64,000 nt of DNA from VRUE01 sp963708115 (GCA_963708115.1 CAVPRX010000001.1:1302001-1366000), one strand, 5' to 3'; counted from the stretch's first letter, positions 54,009 to 63,193 are shown. The notes: generated by a model from the letters alone, not told the origin. Translations and numbers: made by a program.

Positions 54009-55431
54009 TCAGGCCCGGCGCCGGCGGCTGTCCTCCAGCGGCGGCCCTTCCCCGGCCGGCTGCTCGACCGGCTCGCTCGTGGCCGGAGAAGTCGGCGAAT
54101 TTGGGGAAGCGGTCGAGGAAGACGAGCTTCGGCGAGCCGATCGGGCCGTTCCTATGCTTGGCGATGATCACGTCTGCCAGCCCGTCGGGCTCGTCCTCGG
54201 GGTCGCGGTAGTAGTCCTCGCGGAAGAGGAAGGCGACCAGGTCGGCGTCCTGCTCGATCGACCCCGACTCGCGCAGGTCGGAGAGCATCGGCTTCGGCGG
54301 GGTGCGCTGCTCGGGTGCGCGCGAGAGCTGGGAGATCGCCAGCACCGGTACCTCGAGCTCGCGGGCGAGGATCTTCAGGCCACGGCTCATCTGGCCGACC
54401 TGCTCGACCCGGTTGGCGCGCAGGTCGTCGGCGCGCATCAGCTGCAGGTAGTCGACGATGATCAGCCCGAGCCCGCCCTGGTCCTGGTCCTGCGCGTGCA
54501 GTCGCCGCGCCTTCGCCCGCAGGTCGAGGAGGCCGAGGTCGGAAGAGTCGTCGAACCAGAGCGGCGCTTCCTCGAGCTCGTTGCAGGCCCGCACCACCTT
54601 CGGCCAGTCTTTCTGCGCGACCTGGCCCTTGCGCAGCTTGTCGCCGGAGATCCGCGCCCGGCAGGCGATGAAGCGCTGGGCGAGCTCCACCTCGGACATC
54701 TCGAGCGAGAAGAAGGCGACCGGCATGTCCCCGCTTCACCGCCACGTTCTCGGCGATGTTGGCGACGATCGCGCTCTTGCCCATCGCCGGCCGGGCGGCG
54801 ACGATGATCAGGTTGCCGGGCTGGAAGCCGCCGGTGATCGCGTCGATGTCGCGGAAGCCGGACGGGCGTGCCGGTCAGCTCGAGCTCGCCGGTCGAGAGC
54901 TTCTCGAGCCGGTCGACCTCGTCATGGAGGATCTCCGAGAGCATGGCGGAAGTCGCTCGCCTGCTCTTTGTGGGCGACTTCGAAGAGCAGCTTCTCGGCC
55001 CGCTCGGAGAGCTCGCGCGGTTCGCCGTCGCGCTCGTGGACCCAGCCCTGGATCTCCTGGCCGGCGCCGAGCAGCCGCCGCAGCAGCGAGTTCTGCTGGA
55101 CGATCTCGGCGTAGTGCTTGGCGTTGCCGGCCGCCGGCACCTTCGCCGCCAGCTCGGAGACGTAGTGCTTGCCGCCGGCCTCCTCGATCTCGTTGCGCTG
55201 GACCAGCGCCTCGCTGACGCTGAGCTCGTCGACCGGCTTCGAGGCGGCGTAGAGGTCGTGGGCGCAGCGGAAGATCGCCGCGTGCTTCTCGAGGTAGAAG
55301 TCCTCGGCGTTGAGCTTGACCTCGTCGATGACCCGGCTCAGCGACGGCTCGGCGACCAGCATCGCCCCCAGCACCGATTCCTCGGCCTCGATGTTCTGGG
55401 GCGGAACGTGGGTTGCGGAAGGCTGCGGCAT
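54009..55431 (-). CDS. dnaB: Replicative DNA helicase, four frameshifts
   Basis: A protein of about 472 residues. The N-terminal domain begins PQNIEAEESVLGAMLVAE; the RecA-like domain shows PGNLIIVAARPAMGKSAIVANIAEN (Walker A), FSLEMSEVELAQRF and VDYLQLMRADD (Walker B), and IAKHRNGPIGSPKLVF near the end. Breaks near 54942, 54865, 54727 and 54080 each fit one extra base, and removing all four restores 473 codons with the end SRRRRA. No intein is seen. It lies at the end of the rpsF-ssb-rpsR-rplI run, as in many bacteria. Confidence 0.92.
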
Positions 55432-55610
55432 CGACGTCTAGTTAAGGGGCCGGGGCGGCGGATTCGTCCCGAGGCCAAGCAAACCAGAGTGCACGCTCGG
55501 CCAAGGGAAGCCTGTCTGCAAATGGCGGAGGAATCTTCCGCGCGGATGCTGTTGCAGAAGATTTTCAATCAGCGCGCCACTCGCGACGCCGCAACGTTTA
55601 CGGTGCAACA

Positions 55611-55925
55611 ATGGAGGCGATGAGAGAGAGCTGGACCGACGACCGGATGGACGACCTCAACGGCAAGGTCGATGGCCTACGCCTGGAGGTGAGGACCGAA
55701 TTCAAAGCCCTCCGGGGCGAGATGAAAGAAGAATTCGGTGCGGTTCGAGGTGAGATGAAAGCGGGGTTCAACCGAATCGACGAACGCTTCGAAAAGCTCG
55801 AGACTCGCAGTGACGAGCGCTTCGAAGCGATGATGGACCGGCTCTACGCCATGCAACGTTTGATGATCCAGTTCTGCGGCGGCGCGATGGTGGCTCTGAT
55901 CGGTTTTCTCGCCACACAGGTCTAG
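55611..55925 (+). CDS. Small coiled-coil protein with C-terminal membrane helix
   Basis: A 104-residue protein. Residues ~10-75 are a heptad-like, highly charged coiled coil with the repeated phrase RGEMKxEFxAVRGEMKAGFNRIDERFEK, and the last 20 residues (MIQFCGGAMVALIGFLATQV) form a single membrane helix. It resembles the DUF1640/hemolysin XhlA-type small proteins in overall shape only. Its TAG stop lies in the palindrome TCTAGA, which also supplies the stop of the convergent gene. Confidence 0.65.
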   Translation: MEAMRESWTDDRMDDLNGKVDGLRLEVRTEFKALRGEMKEEFGAVRGEMKAGFNRIDERFEKLETRSDERFEAMMDRLYAMQRLMIQFCGGAMVALIGFLATQV

Positions 55926-56624
55926 AAGTCGGCCGGGGGGATCTCGCCCTGCGGCCTCCTTCTGCCGCTCGCCTCGCCGCAGCATGCGCTGGGTGAGGAT
56001 CGCGATGCTGAGGATCGCCGTTGCGCCGAGGCTGAGCTGCACGCTGAGCAGGCCCTCGCGGGTCCAGTAGACGTCGCGCAGGTCGAGCAGCAGCGCCGCC
56101 TCGTCGAAGGTCAGGCCCATGCCGGCGCCCATCGCGATCGCGAGGCGGTCTTCCTGGGCCTCGTCGTCGGTCAGCAGTGCCGCGGTGCCGGAGCCGAAGG
56201 CGAGCAGGATCCCCGGCACGAAGTGGTGGATGTGGCGCCCGCCGACGCTGACGTCGCGGAACGGCCACCACTGGTCGCGGATGCCCCAGGTCGAGACTCG
56301 CACCAGCGCGAAGGAGCCGAGGAAGCCGGCTAGGAGGTTGAACAGCACCGTCTCGCTGCGCGGGGTCGCCGCATAGCCGCTCACCGCGACGCCGACCGTG
56401 TCCAGAGCCGCCGCCGGCGCTGCTTCGACCAGCGGCTCGCCGTCTTCGCGCTCGTGCGTGCGGCGGCGCAGCAGGCGCCCGAACTGACCGACGAGGACCG
56501 TGCCGGCGCCACCGAGCGCGACTGCGGCGAGACCGACCGTCGCCCGCTCCGACCGTCCCCAGCGAAACCGCGTTCGCGCCCTGGCGCGGCGGGTCAGGCG
56601 AGTTGGAAAACGCAGCGAGGCCAC
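55922..56624 (-). CDS. Integral membrane protein, one frameshift
   Basis: A protein of about 233 residues. A basic N-terminus (RLTRRARARTRFR) is followed by hydrophobic segments near residues 29-48, 90-108, 130-150 and 195-215. The His-rich motif GGRHIHHFVPGILLAFG is the most distinctive part. The frame breaks near 55945; with one base removed it ends GEIPPADF and stops at TAG 55922-55924, overlapping the convergent stop. It lies between rplI and dnaB on the same strand but is not a known member of that cluster. Confidence 0.6.
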
Positions 56625-56657
56625 CTGGCGGAGCCTAACGCCGCGAAGCCCAGGGCC

Positions 56658-57111
56658 CTAGCTCTCCTCGGCGACGATCGTCTTCACCGAGGCGACCGTG
56701 CCGTCGGCGAGCTCGATCTCGACCATGTGGGTGCCGATCTCGCGGATCGGCTGCTCGAGCCGTACTTTGCGACGGTCGATGCGCAGATCGCTGGCCTCGC
56801 GGATCGCATCGACGATCTCCTTGGCGCCGACCGAGCCGAAGAGCTTGCCGTCCGTCGTCCGCGCGCTGATGGATCGTCAGCACGGTTTTGGAAAGCAGCG
56901 AGGCCGCCTGCTCTTCCCGCTCGGCCCGCAGGCGTTCGGCCTTTTCGGTTGCCGCCTGGCGCTGCTGCGCTTGCTCCAGGGCGCCCGGCGTAGCCGGTGC
57001 GGCGAGCTTGCGCGGGATCAGGTAGTTGCGGAGGTAGCCGGGCGAGACGTCGATCGGTTCGCCGCGCTGCCCGAGGCTCTCGACGTCCTCGAGGAGGATC
57101 GCCTGTGCCAT
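56658..57111 (-). CDS. rplI: 50S ribosomal protein bL9, one frameshift
   Basis: A protein of about 150 residues, the normal bL9 length once one extra base near 56863 is removed. The N-terminal domain is ILLEDVESLGQRGEPIDVSPGYLRNYLIPRKLAAPAT, the conserved bL9 signature, and the C-terminal domain reads KLFGSVGAKEIVDAI and IREIGTHMVEIELADG. It overlaps rpsR by the TGATG at 57109-57113. Binds 23S rRNA at the L1 stalk base. Confidence 0.93.
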
Positions 57112-57377
57112 CAGCGCTCTCCGACGTAGGGCAGCAGGGCGATCTCGCGCGCCCGCTTCACCGCCACCGAGAGCTGCCGCTGGTGCTTGCGCGAGAGCCC
57201 GGTTACCCGCCGTCCGCGCGTCTTCCCCTTGTCGGAGAGGAAGCGCCGCAGCAGGTTGAGATCCTTGTAGTCGACCGCCTCGGAATTGATCCGCGTGTAT
57301 TTGCGCGGCCTGACACGGTCCGCTCCACGCCGTCCGCGGCGGGGTGCGTCTCCACTGTTCTCTCTAGCTCGGGCCAT
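57111..57377 (-). CDS. rpsR: 30S ribosomal protein bS18
   Basis: An 88-residue protein with the bS18 core YKDLNLLRRFLSDKGKTRGRRVTGLSRKHQRQLSVAVKRAREIALLPYV. The N-terminal part is basic and without the CxxC zinc ligands of the C+ form, so it is the C- form. Frame and length are normal. It lies between ssb and rplI, the usual order. Binds bS6 at the 30S platform. Confidence 0.95.
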   Translation of the reverse strand: MARARENSGDAPRRGRRGADRVRPRKYTRINSEAVDYKDLNLLRRFLSDKGKTRGRRVTGLSRKHQRQLSVAVKRAREIALLPYVGER

Positions 57378-57447
57378 TGCGGCCCGCGATGCTACAGATG
57401 TGAGAGCTGCCGGCTGCTGTGCCTATCCGGCAGCTCTCAACGTCGAG

Positions 57448-57939
57448 CTAGAAGGGGATGTCGTCGTCGCTACCGCCCCCGCCACCGCCGGCCGGAGCGG
57501 CGTCGAAGTCGCTGAGGTGTCGGCCGGCGTATCGCTCTGCGGCGTGAAGCCGCCACCGTTGCCGTTGCCTCCGCCACCGTTGCCGTCGCGCGAGCCGAGG
57601 AACTGGACGGAGTTGGCGATGATCTGCACCGCCTGCCGTTTGCCACCGCCCTCTTTGGCCTCCCACTCGCGCCAGTCGAGGCGACCTTCGATCGCGACTG
57701 GACGGCCCTTGGAGAGGTAGTTGGCGCAGTTCTCGCCCTGCGCGCCCCAGACGGTCACATTGAAGTAGTTGGGCTTGTCGACCCATTCGCCGGTCGGAGC
57801 CGTCCTTGCGCCGGCTGTTGACCGCAACCCGCAGCTCGCAGACCGCCGTTCCGCTGCCCAGATGGCGCAGTTCGGGGTCCTGGGTCAGGTTCCCGGTGAT
57901 GACCACCACGTTGATGTTCGAAGCCGCCACGGCTCTCAC
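57448..57939 (-). CDS. ssb: Single-stranded DNA-binding protein, two frameshifts
   Basis: A protein of about 163 residues. The OB fold shows NVVVITGNLTQDPELRHLGSGTAVCELRVAVN, NYFNVTVWGAQGENCANYLSKGRPVAIEGRLDWREWEAKEGG and KRQAVQIIANSVQFLG. A Gly/Asn-rich linker leads to the acidic tip DDDIPF, the partner-binding tail. Breaks near 57800 (extra base) and 57530 (net loss) cancel, giving a normal length. It lies between rpsF and rpsR. Confidence 0.93.
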   Translation of the reverse strand: MRAVAASNINVVVITGNLTQDPELRHLGSGTAVCELRVAVNSRRKDGSDRRMGRQAQLLQCDRLGRAGRELRQLPLQGPSSRDRRSPRLARVGGQRGRWQTAGGADHRQLRPVPRLARRQRWRRQRQRWRLHAAERYAGRHLSDFDAAPAGGGGGGSDDDIPF

Positions 57940-58028
57940 TCCTCAAGATCGTTTATTGAGACACCAGTCTAAGAGCGCTGGCGGCGCAACTCTCCCCCCG
58001 GAAGCCGGAATCTGCGCGAAAAGAGGAA

Positions 58029-58607
58029 CTAAGCGGCGGAGTCGCCGGGCTCGCCCTCGGCGTCCTCGGCCGGGGCATCGGGGGCCTCAGGCTCAGCGGT
58101 GGGCTCAGCGGCCTCGGCCGCCGGCTCGGGCGTCTCAGCGGCGGGCTCCACCTCTGCGGGCGGCTCCGCAACGGCGACCGGAGCAGGCGCTTCGGGTGCA
58201 GCGGCCTCGGACTCGCTGTCGGCGGGGGCCGCCGGCGGCGCGCCCTGAGAAGGCCGATCGCGGGATGCCGCGGGACCGGGGGCGCTGGTTGCCGGCGGTA
58301 CCACCACGGGGGTGTCCGCGTCGACTTTGAAGATCCGGAAGCGCAGCACACCGTCAGCGATCTTCAGGTTGTGGTCGAGCTGCTCGAGCAACTCGGTCGG
58401 CGCCTCGAAGCGGAACCAGCGGTAATCGGCCTCGTTGCGCTTGTTGATCTCGTAGGCCATCTTGCGCAGGCCCCAGACGTTCTCGTGTTTCAGCGTCCCG
58501 GCGGCCTCGATCTGGCTCTTCGCCTCGTTGGCGACAGCGTCGCGACCCGCGGCATCCTGCCCCGGGTCCAGCATCAGAACCAGCTCGTATTCGCGTGGTG
58601 CGGCCAA
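58029..58607 (-). CDS. rpsF: 30S ribosomal protein bS6 with long C-terminal extension
   Basis: A 192-residue protein. The first 100 residues are a normal bS6 (YELVLMLDPGQDA, ENVWGLRKMAYEINKRNEADYRWFRFE, LRFRIFKVDAD). The last ~85 residues are an Ala/Pro/Glu repeat-like tail (PAAETPEPAAEAAEPTAEPEAP), disordered and acidic. Such a tail exceeds the few glutamates of E. coli bS6. It starts the rpsF-ssb-rpsR-rplI group. Confidence 0.93.
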   Translation of the reverse strand: MAAPREYELVLMLDPGQDAAGRDAVANEAKSQIEAAGTLKHENVWGLRKMAYEINKRNEADYRWFRFEAPTELLEQLDHNLKIADGVLRFRIFKVDADTPVVVPPATSAPGPAASRDRPSQGAPPAAPADSESEAAAPEAPAPVAVAEPPAEVEPAAETPEPAAEAAEPTAEPEAPDAPAEDAEGEPGDSAA

Positions 58608-58625
58608 AACGGCGTCGGACTATAG

Positions 58626-59066
58626 CTAGCGGGGAGCAAACTCCATGGACCCGTCGTCCGGAGGCGCGGGAGCGGGGGCGGGTGGAGGTGCTTGTGGGGT
58701 GGGCTGAAGGACCGTAGGGACGGGGGCCTTGGCGGGCGGGTCCTGTCGTCGGATGGGGGTGCCTCGCTTGGGCTGCGACCTTCTCCGGGCAGAGGGACCA
58801 CGCCGTCGGTGGGATGAGGCCTCGCCCTCCGAAGGCTCCGCCCGGAGCGAGACACCCCCATCCGACGCCACCCGCCCGAGATGCCTCTTCGGCTGACGCT
58901 CTTTCAGCTTGGGCGCAGCCACCACCCGCGGTAGGCCCACGTCAGCTGGCAAGGGTTCGGGAGCTGGTGGCTCTAGAAGAGCTGGAACGAGCTGCAGCGC
59001 AACGAGCGCAGCAAGCACTACGGCAGCCCCCTTTGCCGCAAGCTGCCAGCGGATGCGCAATCCCAT
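58626..59066 (-). CDS. Membrane-anchored Pro-rich protein
   Basis: A 146-residue protein. A basic N-terminus and one membrane helix (GAAVVLAALVALQLVPALL) are followed by a Pro/Arg-rich extracytoplasmic part (APEPLPADVGLP...KRGTPIRRQDPPAKAPVP) with no domain motif. It contains an imperfect palindrome (58748-58866) in its coding region. It lies between otsA and rpsF on the same strand, with element C upstream. Function unknown and the gene could be fast-evolving. Confidence 0.5.
   Translation of the reverse strand: MGLRIRWQLAAKGAAVVLAALVALQLVPALLEPPAPEPLPADVGLPRVVAAPKLKERQPKRHLGRVASDGGVSLRAEPSEGEASSHRRRGPSARRRSQPKRGTPIRRQDPPAKAPVPTVLQPTPQAPPPAPAPAPPDDGSMEFAPR
58748..58866 (-). repeat. Long palindrome D inside a coding region, possible distant element copy
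   Basis: The outer 21 bases (58748-58768 and 58846-58866) pair with one mismatch and start GTCGGATGGGGGTGCCTCGC; the TGCCTCGC part matches the core start of copies A-C and the other end has GGAGCGAGACA. The middle does not align well with the conserved core, and the arm boundary is not at 24 bases. It may be a decayed relative or an unrelated palindrome. Confidence 0.4.
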
Positions 59067-59116
59067 GCAGCTCTAAGTCCCCAGCATCCGGAGCTCGCCC
59101 CCCTAAAGCTATGAAG

Positions 59117-59242
59117 AGGAGGTCGGAGTCGCCCCGGGAGTGCCTCGCGAAGCGGCTCCGCAGAGTTTCTCTAGCGGCGAAGCCGCTCCAAATCCGTGAG
59201 CGAAGCGAACATAGGCACCTCCCGGGGCGACTCCGACCTCCT
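59117..59242 (+). repeat. Palindromic element, copy C
   Basis: Arms 59117-59140 and 59219-59242 are perfectly complementary over 24 of 24 bases with one unpaired C (59218) at the clamp. The core starts TGCCTCGCGAAGCGGCTCCG, nearly as in A and B, but lacks about 10 bases near its end (GTGAGCGAAGCGAACATAGGCA). The internal hairpin 59174-59186 is GCGGC-GAA-GCCGC. It ends 1 base from the otsA stop codon, so it lies in the 3' part of that transcript, before the Pro-rich gene. Confidence 0.85.
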
Positions 59243-59243
59243 A

Positions 59244-60707
59244 CTACGCAACAGCCTCGCGAAGTTCCGCGATGTCTTTCAACTGCTCGTCGACCCAGTC
59301 GCCGGGATTGCGCGAGTAGATGATCTCCTTGAGGTGCTGGGCTCGCAGCTTGCGCTCTTCGGGTCCCATCGTCAGCGCCCGGTGGATCGCGTCGGCCTGC
59401 TCCTGGATGTCGAACGGGTTGACCGAGAGGACGCAGTCGGCCAGCTCCTCGTGCGAGCCGGTGTTCTCGGAGAGCATCAGGACCCCGTCGCGGGTGTTGA
59501 CCGCCGGCGCCTCCTTGGCGACGAGGTTCATCCCGTCGAAGATCGAGTTGACCATCAGCAGGTCGAAGTGCTTGTAGCGGGCGACGGCCTCGGGGAAGTT
59601 CTCGTAGATCTTGAGGTCGATCGGCATCCAGTCGGTGGTGCCGTGCTTGTGGTTGACGACGGCGACCAGCGCCTCGATTTTCTCCAGGTACTCGGCGTAC
59701 TCGGGCACGTCCTGGCGCGAGGGCTGCAGGTGGGCGATGAAGGTGACCTTCTCGCGGAACTCGGGGTGCTGGGCGAGGAAGGTGTCGAAGGCGGTGAAGC
59801 CGCGCAGCACGTTCTTGGAGAGGTCGGCGCGGTCGACGCGGATGATCAGGTGCTCGCGGCGGCGCTCCAGCACCTCGCGCTCCGCTGCCGCAACCTCGGG
59901 CGACTCGGCCGCGCGACGCAGGCGTTCGGCGTCGATCGAGAGCGGATAGGCGCGGGCGCGGGTCTCGCCGCCGGCGTGGCGCACCACGCAGCTGTCGTAG
60001 TCGACGTCGACCTCGAGCAGTTCGTCGCAGCAGCGGATGAAGTTGATGCAGTAGGCGTGCGTGTGGAAGCCGATGATGTCGTTGGCGAGCATGCCGCGGA
60101 AGATCGCCTCACGGATACGGCCGGGCAGGATCCGCCAGCTGTCCGGCTGCGACCAGGGGATGTGGACGAAGTGGTGCAGGAAGGCGTCGGGCCGCTCGGC
60201 GCGGATCATTCCCGGCACCGTGTAGAGGTGGTAGTCGTGGAGCATCACCAGCGGCCGCTCGCGTCCCTCGATCTGGCCGAGCACGGCGCGCGCGATGTCG
60301 CCGTTGACGGCCTGGTAGCCGTCGTCCCAGGCGTCGAGCTCCTCCTGGCGGATGTCGGGAGCGTTGGAGAGGTCCCAGAGGTAGTGCTGGATGAACCAGA
60401 GGATCGGGTTGGCGATCACGTTGTAGAAGCCGTCGTAGGCGGCGGGGTCGCTGCCGACCAGCAGGACCTTGTAGTCGATCCCGTCGATCGAGAGCTCAAC
60501 CGGCCCACCGCGCTCCTCGGACACCGCGACGTCCTCGTCGGTCATCGCCGAGGCGATCCAGAGTGCCTCGCGGTGTGAGACGAGCCCGGAGAGCGCCGTC
60601 ACCAGGCCGCCGCCGCCGCGCTGGACTGTGCGCTCGCCCTCCTCGTCGCGCTCGAACTGGGCCGGCCCGCGGTTGGAGACGATGATCAGCGGATCGGAGT
60701 CGGGCAT
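59244..60707 (-). CDS. otsA: Alpha,alpha-trehalose-phosphate synthase
   Basis: A 487-residue GT20 enzyme that makes trehalose-6-phosphate from UDP-glucose and glucose-6-phosphate. Motifs are LIIVSNRGPAQFE, RGGGGLVTALSG, YNVIANPILWFIQHYLWDL, VMLHDYHLYTVPGMIR, FLHHFVHIPW, ANDIIGFHTHAYCINF, VDRADLSKNVLRGFTAFD and NLVAKEAPAVN..GVLMLSENTGS. Length and frame are normal. It is followed by element C and preceded by treT (30-base gap), so both trehalose genes share a transcript. No trehalose-6-phosphate phosphatase gene is seen in the window. Confidence 0.95.
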   Translation of the reverse strand: MPDSDPLIIVSNRGPAQFERDEEGERTVQRGGGGLVTALSGLVSHREALWIASAMTDEDVAVSEERGGPVELSIDGIDYKVLLVGSDPAAYDGFYNVIANPILWFIQHYLWDLSNAPDIRQEELDAWDDGYQAVNGDIARAVLGQIEGRERPLVMLHDYHLYTVPGMIRAERPDAFLHHFVHIPWSQPDSWRILPGRIREAIFRGMLANDIIGFHTHAYCINFIRCCDELLEVDVDYDSCVVRHAGGETRARAYPLSIDAERLRRAAESPEVAAAEREVLERRREHLIIRVDRADLSKNVLRGFTAFDTFLAQHPEFREKVTFIAHLQPSRQDVPEYAEYLEKIEALVAVVNHKHGTTDWMPIDLKIYENFPEAVARYKHFDLLMVNSIFDGMNLVAKEAPAVNTRDGVLMLSENTGSHEELADCVLSVNPFDIQEQADAIHRALTMGPEERKLRAQHLKEIIYSRNPGDWVDEQLKDIAELREAVA

Positions 60708-60737
60708 CGGCCTCTCAGCCTACCCGCCCGCCGACGC

Positions 60738-61976
60738 CTATTCGTCGAGCTCGGTCAGCAGCTGCAGCCAGTCGCGCAACAGGCGCGGCGAGAGGAACTC
60801 GCGCCGGGCGTGTTCCTTGCCGGCCTTGCCCAGTCGCTTGCCCAGCTCCGGGTCGGCAAGGATCTCGAGGCAGCGCTGCGCGCACTCGGCCGGCGAGTTG
60901 ACCAGGTAGCCGCTGGTGCCGTCCTCGATCTGCAGCGGGATGCCCCCGACGTTGCCGGCCACCGTCGGCCGGCCCTTCCAGAGCGCCTCGGTGACGGTCA
61001 GGCCGAAGCCCTCGCGGATCGACTTCTGCAGGCAGACGTCGGACTGCGACTGGAAAGCGTTGACCTCGATGGCGCCGACGTTGTTGAGGTTGTTGAGGAT
61101 CTTGATGTCCTCGTCGCCGTCGGCGTATTCGACGGTCTGCTGGAAGAAGTCCCAGCCCTCGGGATCGTCGGTCGCCATCGAGCCGACCAGCGCCAGCTGT
61201 ACATCCGGCATCGCGGCGGTCACCTCGCGGTAGGCATCAATTACGCCGATCGGGTCCTTCCAGGGATCGAAGCGCGAGACCTGGGTGATCAGCGGGCGGT
61301 CGACGTCGATCCCGAACTGGTTGCAGACGTAGGCGGCATCGTCGGGGGAAAAGGCCATGTTCTTCGGCGAGAGCGGATCGATCGCCGGCGGCACGATGCG
61401 GATGCCGTTGTGGCCGTTCATCCCGTTCGGGACGTAGGTGGGCATGTGCCAGACCGTCGCGTCGTACTCCTCGATCAGCGGCTGCAGGCGGGCGATCGGC
61501 GCCGGGTTCGGCTCGGAGAGATCGATGTGGCAGCGCCAGACCCAGTTGCGGCTCTGCTCGGTGGCACCGCGGCGCAGTCCGATCGGCTGTGGGTCGTGGA
61601 CGATGATCGTGTCCCACTCGCCTTTGAGGCCCTCCGCGTTTATCGCGTTGATTTCGTCGAAGACCGCCCACTGCTCATCGCTCAGCGTCTCCTCGGCGCC
61701 CTGCAGCGAGTTGTGCAGGAGCTTGGTCGCATTGAAGAACTCCTCCTTGCCGAAGATCACGTGCCAGTGGGCGTCGATCCCGGCGTCCCGCATCAGCGGC
61801 ACGATCGTGTAGAGGATCTCCGAGACACCGCCGCCGAAGGCAGTCGCGCTGACGTGGAGCACGCGCTGTCCCTTGAGCGGCTCAGCCAACTCGCGGATTC
61901 GTTCGCTCAACTCCTTCCCAGCGATGTGGGTGTAGTCGGAGAGGGACTTCTGGCCGAGGGAGACTTCCTGAAGCAT
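60738..61976 (-). CDS. treT: Trehalose synthase TreT (GT4 family)
   Basis: A 412-residue GT4-type enzyme. TreT joins an NDP-glucose and glucose directly to trehalose. Motifs are RVLHVSATAFGGGVSEILYTIVPLM, IIVHDPQPIGLRRG, PLITQVSRFDPWKDPIGVIDAYR, QKSIREGFGLTVTEALWKGRPTVAGNVGGIPLQIEDG, with the two Glu residues of the GT4 ExxGFGLxxxE pattern. The start is taken at 61976. It sits directly upstream of otsA, so the cell can form trehalose by two routes, or TreT may run in the reverse direction to salvage it. Confidence 0.9.
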   Translation of the reverse strand: MLQEVSLGQKSLSDYTHIAGKELSERIRELAEPLKGQRVLHVSATAFGGGVSEILYTIVPLMRDAGIDAHWHVIFGKEEFFNATKLLHNSLQGAEETLSDEQWAVFDEINAINAEGLKGEWDTIIVHDPQPIGLRRGATEQSRNWVWRCHIDLSEPNPAPIARLQPLIEEYDATVWHMPTYVPNGMNGHNGIRIVPPAIDPLSPKNMAFSPDDAAYVCNQFGIDVDRPLITQVSRFDPWKDPIGVIDAYREVTAAMPDVQLALVGSMATDDPEGWDFFQQTVEYADGDEDIKILNNLNNVGAIEVNAFQSQSDVCLQKSIREGFGLTVTEALWKGRPTVAGNVGGIPLQIEDGTSGYLVNSPAECAQRCLEILADPELGKRLGKAGKEHARREFLSPRLLRDWLQLLTELDE

Positions 61977-62021
61977 CGGCGATTTCTACAGGCAACGGCG
62001 GCTGGACGACGGGCAGGCTGC

Positions 62022-63169
62022 TCAACCGCCGGGTTCGGCGACCGGGCGCTTACTCAAGGTGATCTCCACGGTTTCCCTATCGCCGTCGTCGTGGAGCACG
62101 TCGACTTTGACCTTTTCGCCGGGTTGGAAGCCGGAGATGAAGCGGGCGAGATCGTCCGGTTCGACGACCGGATGGCCGTCCACGGCGAGGATCGTGTCGC
62201 CGCCGGCCTGGTATGGAATCCCCTGGAAACGGACCTTTTCGTCGCCGCCCTCGAGGCCCACTTCGTCGGCCGGGCCGCCGGGAATCACTTCGGCCAGCAG
62301 GCCCCCGTGGTCGGTGTCGAGGCCGAGCTTGGCGGCGAGCTGGGGATAGAGCGCCTGGGTGCAGACGCCGATGTAGGCGTATTCGACGCTGCCCTTGCGC
62401 TCGAGCTGGGCGAGCGAGCGCTTCACCGCCGAGATCGGCACCGCGAAGCCGACGCCGTTGTTGGCGCCGGAGTTGGTCTCGATCTGCTGGTTGATGCCGA
62501 CGACGCGGGCGGCGGCTTCGAGCAGGGGCCCGCCGGAGTTGCCGGGGTTGATCGATGCGTCGGTCTGGATCGCGCCCTCGATCTGGAACTGGGTGAGCGA
62601 GCCGACCGAGCGGTCGATCGCCGAGACGATCCCGACCGAGAGCGACTGACTGCTCGCCGAACGGGTTGCCGATCGCGGCGACCGGCTGGCCGACCACGAG
62701 GTCGCGATCGTCGCCCAGCTCCAGCGGGTGGAGAGCGAAGCCGTCTGGCTCCACTTCGAGCAGGGCGACGTCGGCGAAGGGGTCGAAGCCGACGATCTTC
62801 GCCGGCACGACGTTGCGATCGGGGAACTCGACGAAGACCGCCTTCGCCTCCTTGCGGTCGCTCGCCCTCGCCGTCGGTGACGACGTGGGCGTTGGTGACG
62901 ATCCGCCCTCGGTGTCGAGGACGAAGCCGGAGCCTTCGGCGGCGCCTTCGTCGAAGATCGAGCGGATCGTGACCACGCCGGGTGAGGCATCGCGGTAGAC
63001 CTCGGCCGCGTCGAATCCCTCGCTGGCCGTCTGCACGACGACCTGGGTCGTCGTCTTCGTCTGCTTCGACCGAGCCGGTTCCCGAGCTGTCGGCGTTGTC
63101 GCCGCCGCAGCCCGCGAGCAGCGCCAGAGCCAGCAGCGCCACCGCGAGCGGGGCGCCTTTCTTACGCAT
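62022..63169 (-). CDS. HtrA/DegP-like serine protease lipoprotein, about four frameshifts
   Basis: A protein of about 381 residues. A lipoprotein signal (PLAVALLALALLAGC, lipobox LAGC) is followed by a protease domain: catalytic His in IVTNAHVVTDGEG, Asp in GFDPFADVALLEVEP, Ser in INPGNSGGPLLE, and a C-terminal PDZ domain (YAYIGVCTQALYP..DGHPVVEPDDLARFISGF). Breaks near 63070, 62912, 62870 and 62655; the net change is +2 and 382 codons result. Likely quality-control protease outside the membrane. It lies next to a histidine kinase gene on the same strand, with a 24-base gap. Confidence 0.88.
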
Positions 63170-63193
63170 ACCGTCAGTAAGGCGCCCGCGCGC

